Position numbers and translations under genes: made by a program. Below the pieces are notes generated by a model, which was given only the letters and a program-made list of their open reading frames with translations, made no database searches and had not been told where the DNA came from. This document shows positions 28,172-36,934 of a stretch of DNA of 64,000 nt, piece after piece. Within the stretch, counting starts at the first letter, position 1. Each line of letters begins with the position of its first letter. Source of the stretch: UBA1172 sp002457135 (GTDB lineage: Bacteria > Pseudomonadota > Alphaproteobacteria > Puniceispirillales > UBA1172); contig CBFIBR010000005.1 in assembly GCA_965660935.1 (NCBI GenBank), positions 10,108-74,107 of the forward strand. The letters run 5' to 3'.

Positions 28172-28253
28172 GGAACCTATCCTCTAACATGTTGCCACCC
28201 ATTGGGGGATGACGGCCCACCCACTGTTCTATTCGTATTGAGGATAATGTCAA
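28172..28253 (-). promoter_or_regulatory. serC promoter and structured leader
   Basis: Reading the minus strand, TTGACA (28253-28248), a 16-bp spacer and TAGAAC (28231-28226) make a good sigma-70-type promoter. The predicted leader is about 48 nt with a TGGGTGGG...CCCCCA hairpin and GAGGATAGG near the ATG. Alphaproteobacterial serC genes are known to carry a small conserved leader (the Rfam serC motif). I could not verify membership. Confidence 0.5.
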
Positions 28254-28311
28254 GCGGTTGTATTCATGGCATAGTTCTGTAAATTGGAAACAGGCATCAG
28301 GAGGATCAAGC

Positions 28312-29019
28312 ATGAACCCGGTATCCAGACCCGTTATCTATGAGCTCACATCAACCGGCGGGGTCGCGCTCAGCCCATGGTGCTGGCACGCCCGGATGGC
28401 GCTGGCGCATAAGGGGATTGAACCTGAAATTCGCCAGCATTGTTTCACCGACAAGGAACCGCTCAAGGCCGCGGGCGGGAAGAGTTTCCCGCTCCTGCTG
28501 CTGGATGATGGCACTGTGCTGGATGACAGCATGAAGATCGTCATGCGGCTGGAAGAGGCTGTCCCTCAGCCAACGCTGTTCCCCGGGGGTGAGCCTGCGG
28601 TTGCCGCCTACCGGTTCATGCATCGCCATACCCAGCTGATGGTCTTCCCGTCCCTGATCCCGCTGGTGGTCCCGCATATCCCCGAAATGCTGGAGGGCGA
28701 GGACCATGACTATTTCATCACCAGCCGCAGGGAACGGTTCGGCATGTCCATGGATGAGGTCGCCAAGGGTGCGGATGCAGCGCGTGAAAGCCTCAACAAG
28801 GCGCTGGAGCCGTTTCGCCGGGCCATCACGGGTGGCGGCTATGTCAGCGGCAGCGCGCCCGCCATGCCCGATTACCTGTTGTTCGGGGTATTGCAATGGG
28901 CCAGGGTATCCAGCCCCCGGACGATTATTGAGGATGACGATATCATCAAACCCTGGATGGAAAATATCCTCGACCTGTTTGATGGTCTTGGCCGCAGTGA
29001 ACCCGCCCGGGCAGCCTGA
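28312..29019 (+). CDS. Glutathione S-transferase family protein
   Basis: This 235-residue protein has an N-terminal thioredoxin-like domain with SPWCWHARMALAHKGI and FPLLLLDDGTVLDDSMKI (the cis-Pro and glutathione-contact region). An all-helical C-terminal domain ends in YVSGSAPAMPDYLLFG, the usual GST N-capping segment. AGGAGG sits 7 nt before ATG 28312, so the longer frame from 28258 is rejected. The substrate is unknown. It is transcribed divergently from serC and convergently to glmM. Confidence 0.85.
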   Translation: MNPVSRPVIYELTSTGGVALSPWCWHARMALAHKGIEPEIRQHCFTDKEPLKAAGGKSFPLLLLDDGTVLDDSMKIVMRLEEAVPQPTLFPGGEPAVAAYRFMHRHTQLMVFPSLIPLVVPHIPEMLEGEDHDYFITSRRERFGMSMDEVAKGADAARESLNKALEPFRRAITGGGYVSGSAPAMPDYLLFGVLQWARVSSPRTIIEDDDIIKPWMENILDLFDGLGRSEPARAA

Positions 29020-29048
29020 CTAACACAAGGATACCTTGCGGGGCCGGG

Positions 29049-30419
29049 TCAGGCCGAAACCAGCCCTTCAACCACGCCTGCGATCGACCGGGCGGTTTTG
29101 TCCATGGCGGTCTGATCACGCGCTTCAACCATGACCCTGATCAGCGGTTCGGTCCCTGATGGCCTGATCACCACGCGGCCATCATTGCCGAGCGAGGCCT
29201 CAGCCTCACTGACAGCATCGGTGAGGGCCTTATGGTCAAGCGCGGCGGAAATGATGCTGTGATCCTCACAGGAAATGTTGATGATGCATTGCGGGAAAGC
29301 GGTGAAGCGGCGCAGCGCCTCACTTGCCTTATTCCCGGAAACCTTGAGGGCAGCCAGCATCCGCAGCGCGGCCATGAGGCCGTCACCCGACGTGCCGTGA
29401 TCCGTCATCAGGATATGCCCTGACGGCTCACCCCCCAGGTTGAATCCGGCCTCACGCATTCGTTCCAGAATATAGCGATCACCAACCCGGGTGCGTTCAA
29501 GGGTCATGCCCTTGCCATCCAGCCATCCGGCCAGACCATGATTGGTCATGAGCGTTCCGACAACCGTCTGCCCGGCCAGTTCACCCGCGCCTTGCATCTG
29601 ATCAGCAATAACAGCGAGGCACTGGTCACCGTCAATGGTGTTGCCCCCTTCATCCGCCATGATCAGCCGGTCAGCGTCACCATCCAGCGAAATCCCGATA
29701 TCAGCCCCGTGTTCGACCACGGCGGCGGCCATGGCCTCAGGATGGACAGCACCACAATCAGCGTTAATATTGAACCCGTCGGGTGCAATCGCCATGGGAA
29801 TAACCTCAGCCCCCAGTTCAAACAGCACATCAGGGGCAGCGCGATAGCCCGCGCCATTGGCGCAGTCGATCACCACTTTCAGCCCATCGAACCGCATCGA
29901 CCGGGGGATCACCGTCTTGACGTATTCAACATAGCGGCCGACACCATCCAGCATCCGCCGCGCCCGCCCGAGCCGTTCGGGTTCAGCAAGCGGGATATGC
30001 CCGGCCATGATCCCGGCAATCTCTGCCTCAACCTCATCAGGGAGTTTATAGCCATCAGGCCCGAAGAGCTTGATGCCATTGTCGTAATGCGGGTTATGGC
30101 TGGCGGAGATCATGACCCCGAAATCAGCCCGCAATGTCCGGGTCAGGTAAGCCACCCCGGGGGTAGGCAGAGGGCCGATCAGGCGCGTATCCATGCCGAT
30201 GGAGGCAAAACCGGCCTGCAAGGCAGCCTCAACCATATAGCCGGAAAGCCGGGTATCCTTGCCGATCACCACCAGCGGCGGGCGGCCATCGCTGGTATCA
30301 CCGCGCTGGCCCAGGAAATACTTGCCGGCGGCGAGGGCCAGCCGGATGATGTTTTCGGCTGTCATCGCCCCGGTGTTGATCCGGGCGCGCACACCATCAG
30401 TGCCAAAGAGCTGGGACAA
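29049..30419 (-). CDS. glmM: Phosphoglucosamine mutase GlmM
   Basis: GlmM interconverts glucosamine-6-phosphate and glucosamine-1-phosphate for UDP-GlcNAc, feeding peptidoglycan and lipid A. FGTDGVRARINTGAMT begins the protein. The phosphoserine loop is MISASHNPHYDNGIK, the metal loop is SLDGDADRLIM, and the phosphate loop near the end is RPSGTEPLIRVM. The length (456) is typical. The only start fitting the family N-terminus is TTG at 30419. It closes the 17 kb minus-strand block, 99 nt after folP. Confidence 0.95.
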   Translation of the reverse strand: MSQLFGTDGVRARINTGAMTAENIIRLALAAGKYFLGQRGDTSDGRPPLVVIGKDTRLSGYMVEAALQAGFASIGMDTRLIGPLPTPGVAYLTRTLRADFGVMISASHNPHYDNGIKLFGPDGYKLPDEVEAEIAGIMAGHIPLAEPERLGRARRMLDGVGRYVEYVKTVIPRSMRFDGLKVVIDCANGAGYRAAPDVLFELGAEVIPMAIAPDGFNINADCGAVHPEAMAAAVVEHGADIGISLDGDADRLIMADEGGNTIDGDQCLAVIADQMQGAGELAGQTVVGTLMTNHGLAGWLDGKGMTLERTRVGDRYILERMREAGFNLGGEPSGHILMTDHGTSGDGLMAALRMLAALKVSGNKASEALRRFTAFPQCIINISCEDHSIISAALDHKALTDAVSEAEASLGNDGRVVIRPSGTEPLIRVMVEARDQTAMDKTARSIAGVVEGLVSA

Positions 30420-30518
30420 TTTTTTTCCCTTTCCTGTGATCAGTCAGGCGCATCATACACTTTTGCGGCGGCAATCCCTAGCCTGAAACGATCAGCCCCC
30501 GCCCCGGAACGGCATTAT

Positions 30519-31658
30519 TCAGCCGGGGCTGTTGAGCAGCATTGCCTCAGCGCAGCTCAGTGCCTGCACCGTTTCAGGAACATCATGAACACGGATCATC
30601 TGCACCCCCTGGCCAAGCGCCATGGCGGCAAGGGCGGTTGATCCGGGCTGGCGATCCCGGGCGGCCTCACCGCGTGAGAAATGGGCAATGGAGGATTTGC
30701 GGCTGACACCAAGCAGCACCGGAACCCCCAGCCCGTGATAAAGTGACAGCGACGCCATGATCTGCATGTTGTGCTGGGGTGTTTTCCCGAACCCGAAACC
30801 GGGATCAACAGCGATCCGGTCCAGCCCGATCCCGGCATTGCGCAAGGCATCAATCCGGGCTTCAAGCCAGTCAAAGATATCCGTCGGGGCATGGCGATAG
30901 CGGGGCGATTTTTGCATTGTGCCTGGCTCACCCTGCATGTGCATGATGATTGTAGGCACCGAGCGCGAGGCGACCAGATCAGCCGCGCCATCATCCCGCA
31001 ACCCGCCAACGTCATTGATGATCCCGGCACCGTGATCAAGCGCTGATGCCATGACGGCGGTATGGCGGGTATCCGCCGACACCAGATGGCCCTCATCCGA
31101 AAGGGTGCGGATAACAGGCAGGATACGGCGCTGTTCCTCATCACGGCTGACGGGTTCCGCGCCGGGGCGGGTCGACTCCCCGCCGATATCAAGAATGGCG
31201 GCCCCGGCCTCAACCATGGCGCGGCCTGAGGCGATGGCGGTTTCCTGTTCGGCGTTATCGCCGCCATCAGAAAAACTGTCAGGGGTGGTGTTGATGATCC
31301 CCATGACATGCCAGCGGTCCATGCCGAGTGAGGCGAAATCCGGTCTTGGCCTGGTCAGGCGATCCAGCATCAGCCCGGCAAGGGATTCTGCATCAGCCCC
31401 GCCCGCCGCGGATTCCTCCAGCAGACGATCGGTTTCAATACGGGCAATGGTGAAATCACCGTTATGGTCGGTCAGCACATCCAGATGACTGAAACCCATC
31501 ATGCCGCCGGCAAGCCGGTGAAAGCCAGCCTGTTTCAGGTGATCAGACCAGGCAACAAGCCCCGCCGGCATGATCCAGTGGCGATTGCGGCCACCGTTCC
31601 GTCCATCATCGCTGAAAGGCGGGACAGGCGGCCGGATCAGGCGTTGCGGGGCAGTCAT
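30519..31658 (-). CDS. folP: Dihydropteroate synthase FolP
   Basis: FolP condenses p-aminobenzoate with dihydropterin pyrophosphate in folate synthesis and is the sulfonamide target. The two family signatures are MGIINTTPDSFSDGG and LDIGGESTRPGA. IINDVGGL and DPGFGFGKTPQHN follow. At 379 residues it has an N-terminal extension of about 115 residues relative to the E. coli enzyme, a form common in alphaproteobacteria. It starts 8 nt after the ftsH stop. Confidence 0.95.
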   Translation of the reverse strand: MTAPQRLIRPPVPPFSDDGRNGGRNRHWIMPAGLVAWSDHLKQAGFHRLAGGMMGFSHLDVLTDHNGDFTIARIETDRLLEESAAGGADAESLAGLMLDRLTRPRPDFASLGMDRWHVMGIINTTPDSFSDGGDNAEQETAIASGRAMVEAGAAILDIGGESTRPGAEPVSRDEEQRRILPVIRTLSDEGHLVSADTRHTAVMASALDHGAGIINDVGGLRDDGAADLVASRSVPTIIMHMQGEPGTMQKSPRYRHAPTDIFDWLEARIDALRNAGIGLDRIAVDPGFGFGKTPQHNMQIMASLSLYHGLGVPVLLGVSRKSSIAHFSRGEAARDRQPGSTALAAMALGQGVQMIRVHDVPETVQALSCAEAMLLNSPG

Positions 31659-31666
31659 TAGCCTGA

Positions 31667-33586
31667 TCAGGTCGGCGTATCAGGCGACTGGTCGTTGCTC
31701 GGCTTGCGGACAGAACCGGGAATACCCGTGCGGGATTTGCTGCGCGGGGTTTCCACCACTTCATCTTCATTACGAACGATGGTTCCGCCCTCGGCAATGG
31801 TCGTGATCTCATCACCCGACAGCGTCTCATATTCGAGCAGGGCCTGGGCAATCAGCTCAAGCTGGTTGCTGTAGCTTTTCAGAAGAGCGGTCGCATCCTT
31901 ATAGGCACCATCCACAATAGTGCGGATTTCGCTATCGATCTTGAGCGCGGTGGCATCGGACATGTTCTTCTGCTGGGCCACGGAACGCCCCAGGAACACT
32001 TCCTGTTCATCAGCCGAATAGGCGAGGAAGCCAAGTTTGTCGGAAAGACCCCATTCCGTCACCATGCGGCGCGCCACATCGGATACCATGCGGATATCGC
32101 TCGATGCACCGGTGGTGACCTTTTCCTCACCAAAGATCATTTCTTCGGCAATACGGCCACCGCAGGCCACCCTCAGGTCAGCGAGCAGCTTATCGCGTGC
32201 CATCGAAACGCGGTCGCCCTCAGGCAGGCGCATCACCATGCCGAGCGCACGGCCACGGGGAATGATGGTCGCCTTGTGGATCGGGTCGGATGCAGGCTGG
32301 TGCAGGGCAACAACAGCGTGACCAGCCTCATGATAGGCGGTCAGTTTCTTTTCTTCATCGGTCATGACCATGGAACGCCGTTCCGCGCCCATCATCACCT
32401 TGTCCTTGGCTTCCTCAAATTCAGCCATGGAAACCGTGCGGCGGTTTTTGCGGGCGGCCTGAAGCGCAGCCTCATTCACCAGGTTGGCGAGGTCAGCACC
32501 GGAGAAACCGGGGGTGCCGCGGGCAATGATGCGGGCCTCAACATCACCGGCAAGCGGAACCTTGCGCATGTGAACCTTGAGGATTTTTTCACGCCCCAGC
32601 ACATCAGGGTTAGGCACAACAACCTGACGGTCAAAACGGCCCGGGCGCAGCAGCGCAGGGTCAAGCACATCAGGACGGTTGGTTGCAGCGATCAGGATAA
32701 CGCCTTCATTGGCCTCAAACCCGTCCATTTCAACCAGCATCTGGTTAAGGGTTTGTTCGCGTTCGTCATTACCGCCACCAAGACCGGCACCACGATGCCG
32801 GCCAACAGCGTCAATTTCATCAATGAAGATGATGCAGGGGGCGTTTTTCTTGCCCTGCTCAAACATATCACGGACCCGGCTGGCACCGACACCGACGAAC
32901 ATTTCAACAAAATCCGAACCGGAAATGGTGAAGAACGGGACGTTGGCCTCACCCGCAATCGCCTTGGCGAGGAGGGTTTTACCTGTTCCGGGAGGGCCAA
33001 CCAGAAGCACGCCTTTCGGGATTTTGCCGCCAAGACGCTGAAAGCGCGATGGATCACGCAGAAACTCAACGACTTCTTCCAGTTCGGTCTTGGCCTCATC
33101 AATACCGGCGACATCATCAAAGGTGACGCGGCCATGGTGTTCGGTCAGCAGCTTGGCGCGGGATTTGCCAAAGCCCATGGCACCATTGCGACCACCACCC
33201 TGCATCTGGCGCATGAAGAAAATCCAGACACCGATAAACAGCAGCATCGGGAACCAGCCCAGCAGAACCGAGAACAGCCCCGGGGAGTTGCTTTCATCAG
33301 GGCGGGCCTGAATGCGGACATTGTTCTGACGCAGAACCGAAACAACATCGGTTTCAGGCGGCATGTAGGATGCGATGGGGATATTGTTATTGGTAACACC
33401 ATAGAGGTTATTGCCCTCAATAGTGACTTCACGCATATCACCCGATTCAACCTGGGCGATGAAATCAGAATAGGCGACCTTGCTGGCACGCGTGCCGTTG
33501 TCCGTATTCTGGAACGCGTTAATAACGGCCAGAATTACAACACCGATAACCATCCAGATGATTACATTGCGGGCCATGTTGTTCAT
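31667..33586 (-). CDS. ftsH: ATP-dependent zinc metalloprotease FtsH
   Basis: FtsH is a membrane-anchored AAA+ protease that degrades membrane and regulatory proteins, including RpoH and LpxC in many bacteria; both genes occur in this window. Two transmembrane helices flank a periplasmic domain (residues about 6-25 and 105-125). The AAA domain has GPPGTGKT, IDEIDAVGR and the arginine-finger region RPGRFDR. The zinc site is HEAGH. Its ATG overlaps the tilS stop (ATGA). The length (639) is typical. Confidence 0.97.
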   Translation of the reverse strand: MNNMARNVIIWMVIGVVILAVINAFQNTDNGTRASKVAYSDFIAQVESGDMREVTIEGNNLYGVTNNNIPIASYMPPETDVVSVLRQNNVRIQARPDESNSPGLFSVLLGWFPMLLFIGVWIFFMRQMQGGGRNGAMGFGKSRAKLLTEHHGRVTFDDVAGIDEAKTELEEVVEFLRDPSRFQRLGGKIPKGVLLVGPPGTGKTLLAKAIAGEANVPFFTISGSDFVEMFVGVGASRVRDMFEQGKKNAPCIIFIDEIDAVGRHRGAGLGGGNDEREQTLNQMLVEMDGFEANEGVILIAATNRPDVLDPALLRPGRFDRQVVVPNPDVLGREKILKVHMRKVPLAGDVEARIIARGTPGFSGADLANLVNEAALQAARKNRRTVSMAEFEEAKDKVMMGAERRSMVMTDEEKKLTAYHEAGHAVVALHQPASDPIHKATIIPRGRALGMVMRLPEGDRVSMARDKLLADLRVACGGRIAEEMIFGEEKVTTGASSDIRMVSDVARRMVTEWGLSDKLGFLAYSADEQEVFLGRSVAQQKNMSDATALKIDSEIRTIVDGAYKDATALLKSYSNQLELIAQALLEYETLSGDEITTIAEGGTIVRNEDEVVETPRSKSRTGIPGSVRKPSNDQSPDTPT

Positions 33587-35043
33587 GGTCTCAGCCTTTC
33601 TTTAAAACTGTTAGAGGAAGAGATCAGCCGACATCCGATGAATGCCATGCCGGATAGTCCGTAATCCCTGTCCCTGAAATCAACGATATTAAATTTCAAA
33701 TGGGGGGCAAAGTGGCTTCCGTCAAGAGCCTCAACCCCGTTAATACGTCCTGCTTCGGGTGATACGATAACAGGAATTCGCCAGAATGCGCGGGCTGGAG
33801 CCGCAATTTCGCGGAACCGGGCCGGATTTTTCCGCCTCCATGCGGCAAAGCGCGCAGCACCCATTGGCTCAATCACCGCTTTCATGCCGGGGGGCAGGAT
33901 GATCCGCCAACGCCCATCAAAGAGACACGATGGCCTCAACCCGTCCATGGCAACCGGATGAGGCAAACGTTCAGCCTCGGCAAGGCAGAGGATCCGGCCC
34001 CCTGCCCCGCCAGATTTCTCATCATGGGATTTGTGATCATGCCGCCATTCGCAACCGCCGAGGGTCACGTCTTTTTGTTCAAGAAGGGAGCGATCCAGCC
34101 TCATGATGCTGGCCCGTTCCACCGGATGAGGTGCTGTCGCCATGGACCGGATCATCCGGTCAAGCAAGGCATGCCGTGCAGTTTCCGGCAAACGGGTAAA
34201 GGCCGTGTGATCAATCCAGCCCCAACCGTAAGGGGAAAGCCCCATCTGGCCGCTCATGGCCGCCTCAAGCGCGGTGTGGAGGCGGCTATTCAGCCCATCC
34301 GATGCCCGGGCAAGCCGCAACAGATCAGGCGCAAGCCCCGATACTGCCTGCTGCTTTCGAACCCTGACCCGTTCGAACCGGTCATCATGATTGGACGGGT
34401 CATCCACCACGGCAATCCCGCTGGCATTGAGGCAGGCATGCAAATCAGCCTGATCGAGATCAAGGAAAGGCCTCGCCAGCCTGACCCCGCCATGATGGGT
34501 GAGGCGTTGCATCCCCGCAAGGCCGGTAAGGCCTGACCCGCGGGACAGCCGCATCTGCACGGTTTCAGCCTGATCACCGGCATGGTGGGCCGTCACGATC
34601 ACCGCATCATGCGGGGCCGCGGCATCAGCCAGCAGCTGATAGCGTTGCGCGCGGGCCCAGGCCTGCACCCCCCCTTTGGGCGGGGATGAGCCGACAGTGG
34701 CGATGGAAGCATCCAGCCCCAGCGCGTGAAGCCGGGAGCAGACCCCCCGGGCTTCGCTGGCCGAATTGGGGCGGATGCCGTGATCAACCACCATGGCCCT
34801 GAGCGGAAAGGGCGGTTTCAGGAGGGATTGCCGGGTTGAATTTTCATGGGGTTTTTCAGCATGAGCGTTCCACCAGTAGTGAAAGGCCAGTGCCATGGCC
34901 ATGCTGTCAGCCCCGCCGGAGATCGCAAGCAGGACCGGATGGGTCCATGGATCAAGGCCGAGCGCATCAATCAGCGCGATGCAGCGCTGAATGGCCTTAT
35001 TCGGGGCAAGCAGCCGTGAGTTTAAGTTTGTCGAGTCGTTCAA
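33583..35043 (-). CDS. tilS: tRNA(Ile)-lysidine synthetase TilS
   Basis: TilS modifies C34 of the AUA-reading tRNA(Ile) to lysidine, changing its identity from Met to Ile. The PP-loop is LLAISGGADSMAMA. VVDHGIRPNSASEARGV, TAHHAGDQAETVQMRLSRGSGLTGLAGM and RPFLDLDQADL are conserved. No ATG lies between the cpoB stop and the PP-loop. I use the in-frame TTG at 35043, which overlaps the end of cpoB by 47 nt. ATG 35118 lies deeper inside cpoB. The start is uncertain. Confidence 0.87.
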   Translation of the reverse strand: MNDSTNLNSRLLAPNKAIQRCIALIDALGLDPWTHPVLLAISGGADSMAMALAFHYWWNAHAEKPHENSTRQSLLKPPFPLRAMVVDHGIRPNSASEARGVCSRLHALGLDASIATVGSSPPKGGVQAWARAQRYQLLADAAAPHDAVIVTAHHAGDQAETVQMRLSRGSGLTGLAGMQRLTHHGGVRLARPFLDLDQADLHACLNASGIAVVDDPSNHDDRFERVRVRKQQAVSGLAPDLLRLARASDGLNSRLHTALEAAMSGQMGLSPYGWGWIDHTAFTRLPETARHALLDRMIRSMATAPHPVERASIMRLDRSLLEQKDVTLGGCEWRHDHKSHDEKSGGAGGRILCLAEAERLPHPVAMDGLRPSCLFDGRWRIILPPGMKAVIEPMGAARFAAWRRKNPARFREIAAPARAFWRIPVIVSPEAGRINGVEALDGSHFAPHLKFNIVDFRDRDYGLSGMAFIGCRLISSSNSFKERLRP

Positions 35044-36109
35044 AGAAACTCTCAGTCGGGTTTGGTACCAGCGATGGCAGGGAAACCAGCAGCTCACAAA
35101 CCTCTTCCTTGGTTGCAAAATTGGTCACGGCTTCACCAATCCAGAGCGTTGTTTTTTCAACCCTGGCATCATTCGGCCAGCTTGTCTGAAACTCGGAGAA
35201 GGTCATGGCAGCCTTTTCATAGGAACCGCGCATGAACTGAACCCGGCCAAGCCAGAAAGAGGCATCGGCAGCGCGGCTGTGATCAGGGTTGACGCTGATA
35301 AATTCATCAAACGCCTGTTCCGCCATATCGAGATCATTCTGGAGCGCCTTGCCAAGGGCAAACCTGTATTGTTCATCCGCATCAGCATTCGGCAGCACTG
35401 ATACCACTTCAACAGGCTCAGCCACAGGGTTGGCCTCAGGCTGGTCCAGCCCGGTTGTGGTGGAAACGTTGTCAGCCAGCGGGTCAACAGCCGCAAGGGG
35501 CTGTTCTGCACCAGAGGCGGCCAATGTATCCTCACTGCCCGGCTCACGCACCGTCAGTTCACTATTCAGCGTTTCGTTATCAATTGACCACAATGCCTCC
35601 TGATTTTCGGAGGATTGCAGGCTGGATGATGGCGGTGTCCCCGCCCCGATGCCTGACGGGGAGGACGGCGCGGTCTGGGCGATGGAATTTTCGATCCCCA
35701 TGCGCATCAGGCTTTCAACGCGCTTTTCAACTCTCAACAGGCGAAATTCGTTATCACTGGCAACCCCGAGAATGCGTTCCATCCGATTGCTCAGCACGGT
35801 GATCTGATCAGACAGTTTTTCAATCTGGTTGCGGGTCGTTGACAGGTCACGCGCTGAATTGCCCTGATTGCCTTCCAACGATTGCTTGATGGCCCGCATA
35901 TCCTCTTCAAGGATGCGGCGGATATCCTTCATCGCTTGTTCCAGGGATTCAACACGTTCCAGCACTTCGAGCGGGGATGATTGCGCCATCACCGGCGCGG
36001 GCGTGATAGCCAATACCATCATCAGCGCAAGGCCTATAACCGGCCCGGCCTGCGTCAGGAACAATCGTGGGGAAATTCTGGGAACGGGGATAAGGGTAAT
36101 CAGCTTCAT
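34997..36109 (-). CDS. cpoB: Tol-Pal-associated TPR protein CpoB (YbgF)
   Basis: CpoB is a periplasmic coordinator of outer-membrane constriction and PBP1B activity. A signal peptide ends near PVMAQS. A coiled-coil domain follows (residues about 50-110, VESLEQAMKDIRRILEEDM...). A long acidic, low-complexity linker leads to a C-terminal TPR domain with EQYRFALGKALQNDLDMAEQAFDEFI and FWLGRVQFMRGSYEKAA. ATG 36109 is preferred over 36127 because GAAAG precedes it. A strong terminator separates it from pal, so it probably has its own promoter. Confidence 0.9.
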   Translation of the reverse strand: MKLITLIPVPRISPRLFLTQAGPVIGLALMMVLAITPAPVMAQSSPLEVLERVESLEQAMKDIRRILEEDMRAIKQSLEGNQGNSARDLSTTRNQIEKLSDQITVLSNRMERILGVASDNEFRLLRVEKRVESLMRMGIENSIAQTAPSSPSGIGAGTPPSSSLQSSENQEALWSIDNETLNSELTVREPGSEDTLAASGAEQPLAAVDPLADNVSTTTGLDQPEANPVAEPVEVVSVLPNADADEQYRFALGKALQNDLDMAEQAFDEFISVNPDHSRAADASFWLGRVQFMRGSYEKAAMTFSEFQTSWPNDARVEKTTLWIGEAVTNFATKEEVCELLVSLPSLVPNPTESFFERLDKLKLTAACPE

Positions 36110-36179
36110 GTCTGCTTTCCGGTGCATGAATTATCGTCAACCAAGCTATACAATGAGTTTTGGTCCGAATTAAGGCAAG

Positions 36180-36211
36180 AAAAAACCCGGCCAGGTGAGG
36201 CCGGGTTTTTT
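36180..36211 (-). terminator. Intrinsic terminator after pal
   Basis: AAAAAACCCGGCC and GGCCGGGTTTTTT form a perfect 13-bp stem with loop AGGTGA. Read on the minus strand, it lies 17 nt after the pal stop and ends in a T-run. Its symmetry also gives a T-run on the plus strand. Confidence 0.92.
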
Positions 36212-36228
36212 GAAATGCGGTAAAAAAA

Positions 36229-36768
36229 CTAACGGATGATGCTGACGGACCGGCGGTTCTTCGCCCAGGCCTCATCATTGGAGCCAACCATCTCGGGGCG
36301 TTCCTTGCCGTAGGAAATAGTCTTGATCCTGGCACCATCGATACCCTGGGCAACGAGAAAGTCGCGGGCCGCAGAAGCACGCCGATCCCCGAGGGCAAGG
36401 TTGTATTCACGGGTGCCGCGTTCATCGGCGTGACCCTCAACCGTGATCCGAACGGATGGGTTGGAGCGAAGGAAAGCTGCCTGTGCGTTAAGCGTGGATT
36501 TTGCATCCGCGGAAAGGGCAGAACTGTCGAAATCAAAATAGACCTTGTTGCCGATGCTGACCAGTTCTTCGTCCTTGGTCATCGTTGATGAACCGCTGCT
36601 GCTGCTGGTTGAGCCGCCGCTTGCTGAGCTGGATGAAGAAGAGGAAGAGGATGTATCGCTGGAACCAGAGGCACCTGAACCTGCTGCATCACCGGCATCT
36701 TTCGGAGCGGTTTCGCAGGCTGCCAAAAAGGCAACAACCGCAAAAAGCGCAAAAATTCGGTTGATCAT
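36229..36768 (-). CDS. pal: Peptidoglycan-associated lipoprotein Pal
   Basis: Pal anchors the outer membrane to peptidoglycan and is the terminal partner of Tol-Pal. The signal ends in lipobox FLAAC. A long Ser/Gly-rich linker follows, then an OmpA-like domain with VYFDFDSSALSADAKSTL, VEGHADERGTREYNLALGDRRA and AWAKNRRSVSI. ATG 36768 has GGGAG upstream; the longer frame from 36807 would extend the signal unnaturally. It follows tolB by 166 nt, a gap with an isolated TTGACA, so an extra promoter there is possible. Confidence 0.95.
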   Translation of the reverse strand: MINRIFALFAVVAFLAACETAPKDAGDAAGSGASGSSDTSSSSSSSSSASGGSTSSSSGSSTMTKDEELVSIGNKVYFDFDSSALSADAKSTLNAQAAFLRSNPSVRITVEGHADERGTREYNLALGDRRASAARDFLVAQGIDGARIKTISYGKERPEMVGSNDEAWAKNRRSVSIIR

Positions 36769-36934
36769 TGGATTTACTCCCGATGTTTCGCCGGAAACAC
36801 CGGCCATTGCTATCCTAGGTTTAAACTGAAATAGACTGTTACTTCAATCATTAATTTCGAAATTTGTCAATATTTTCGCTTGTAAACAGGTCATTTGCCA
36901 AGGTTTTAGCACAGAAACCTGCTTTCGGGTGAAA

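Noticed and set aside
29538..30641. Plus-strand frame of 367 residues opposite glmM
   Set aside because: Antisense of glmM extending into folP; no motif or start signal.
32276..33664. Plus-strand frame of 462 residues opposite ftsH
   Set aside because: Antisense of a highly conserved gene with no recognisable motif.
36550..36700. Ser/Gly-rich segment of Pal as slippage repeat
   Set aside because: Flexible linkers after the lipobox are common in Pal, and codons are varied rather than tandem copies.
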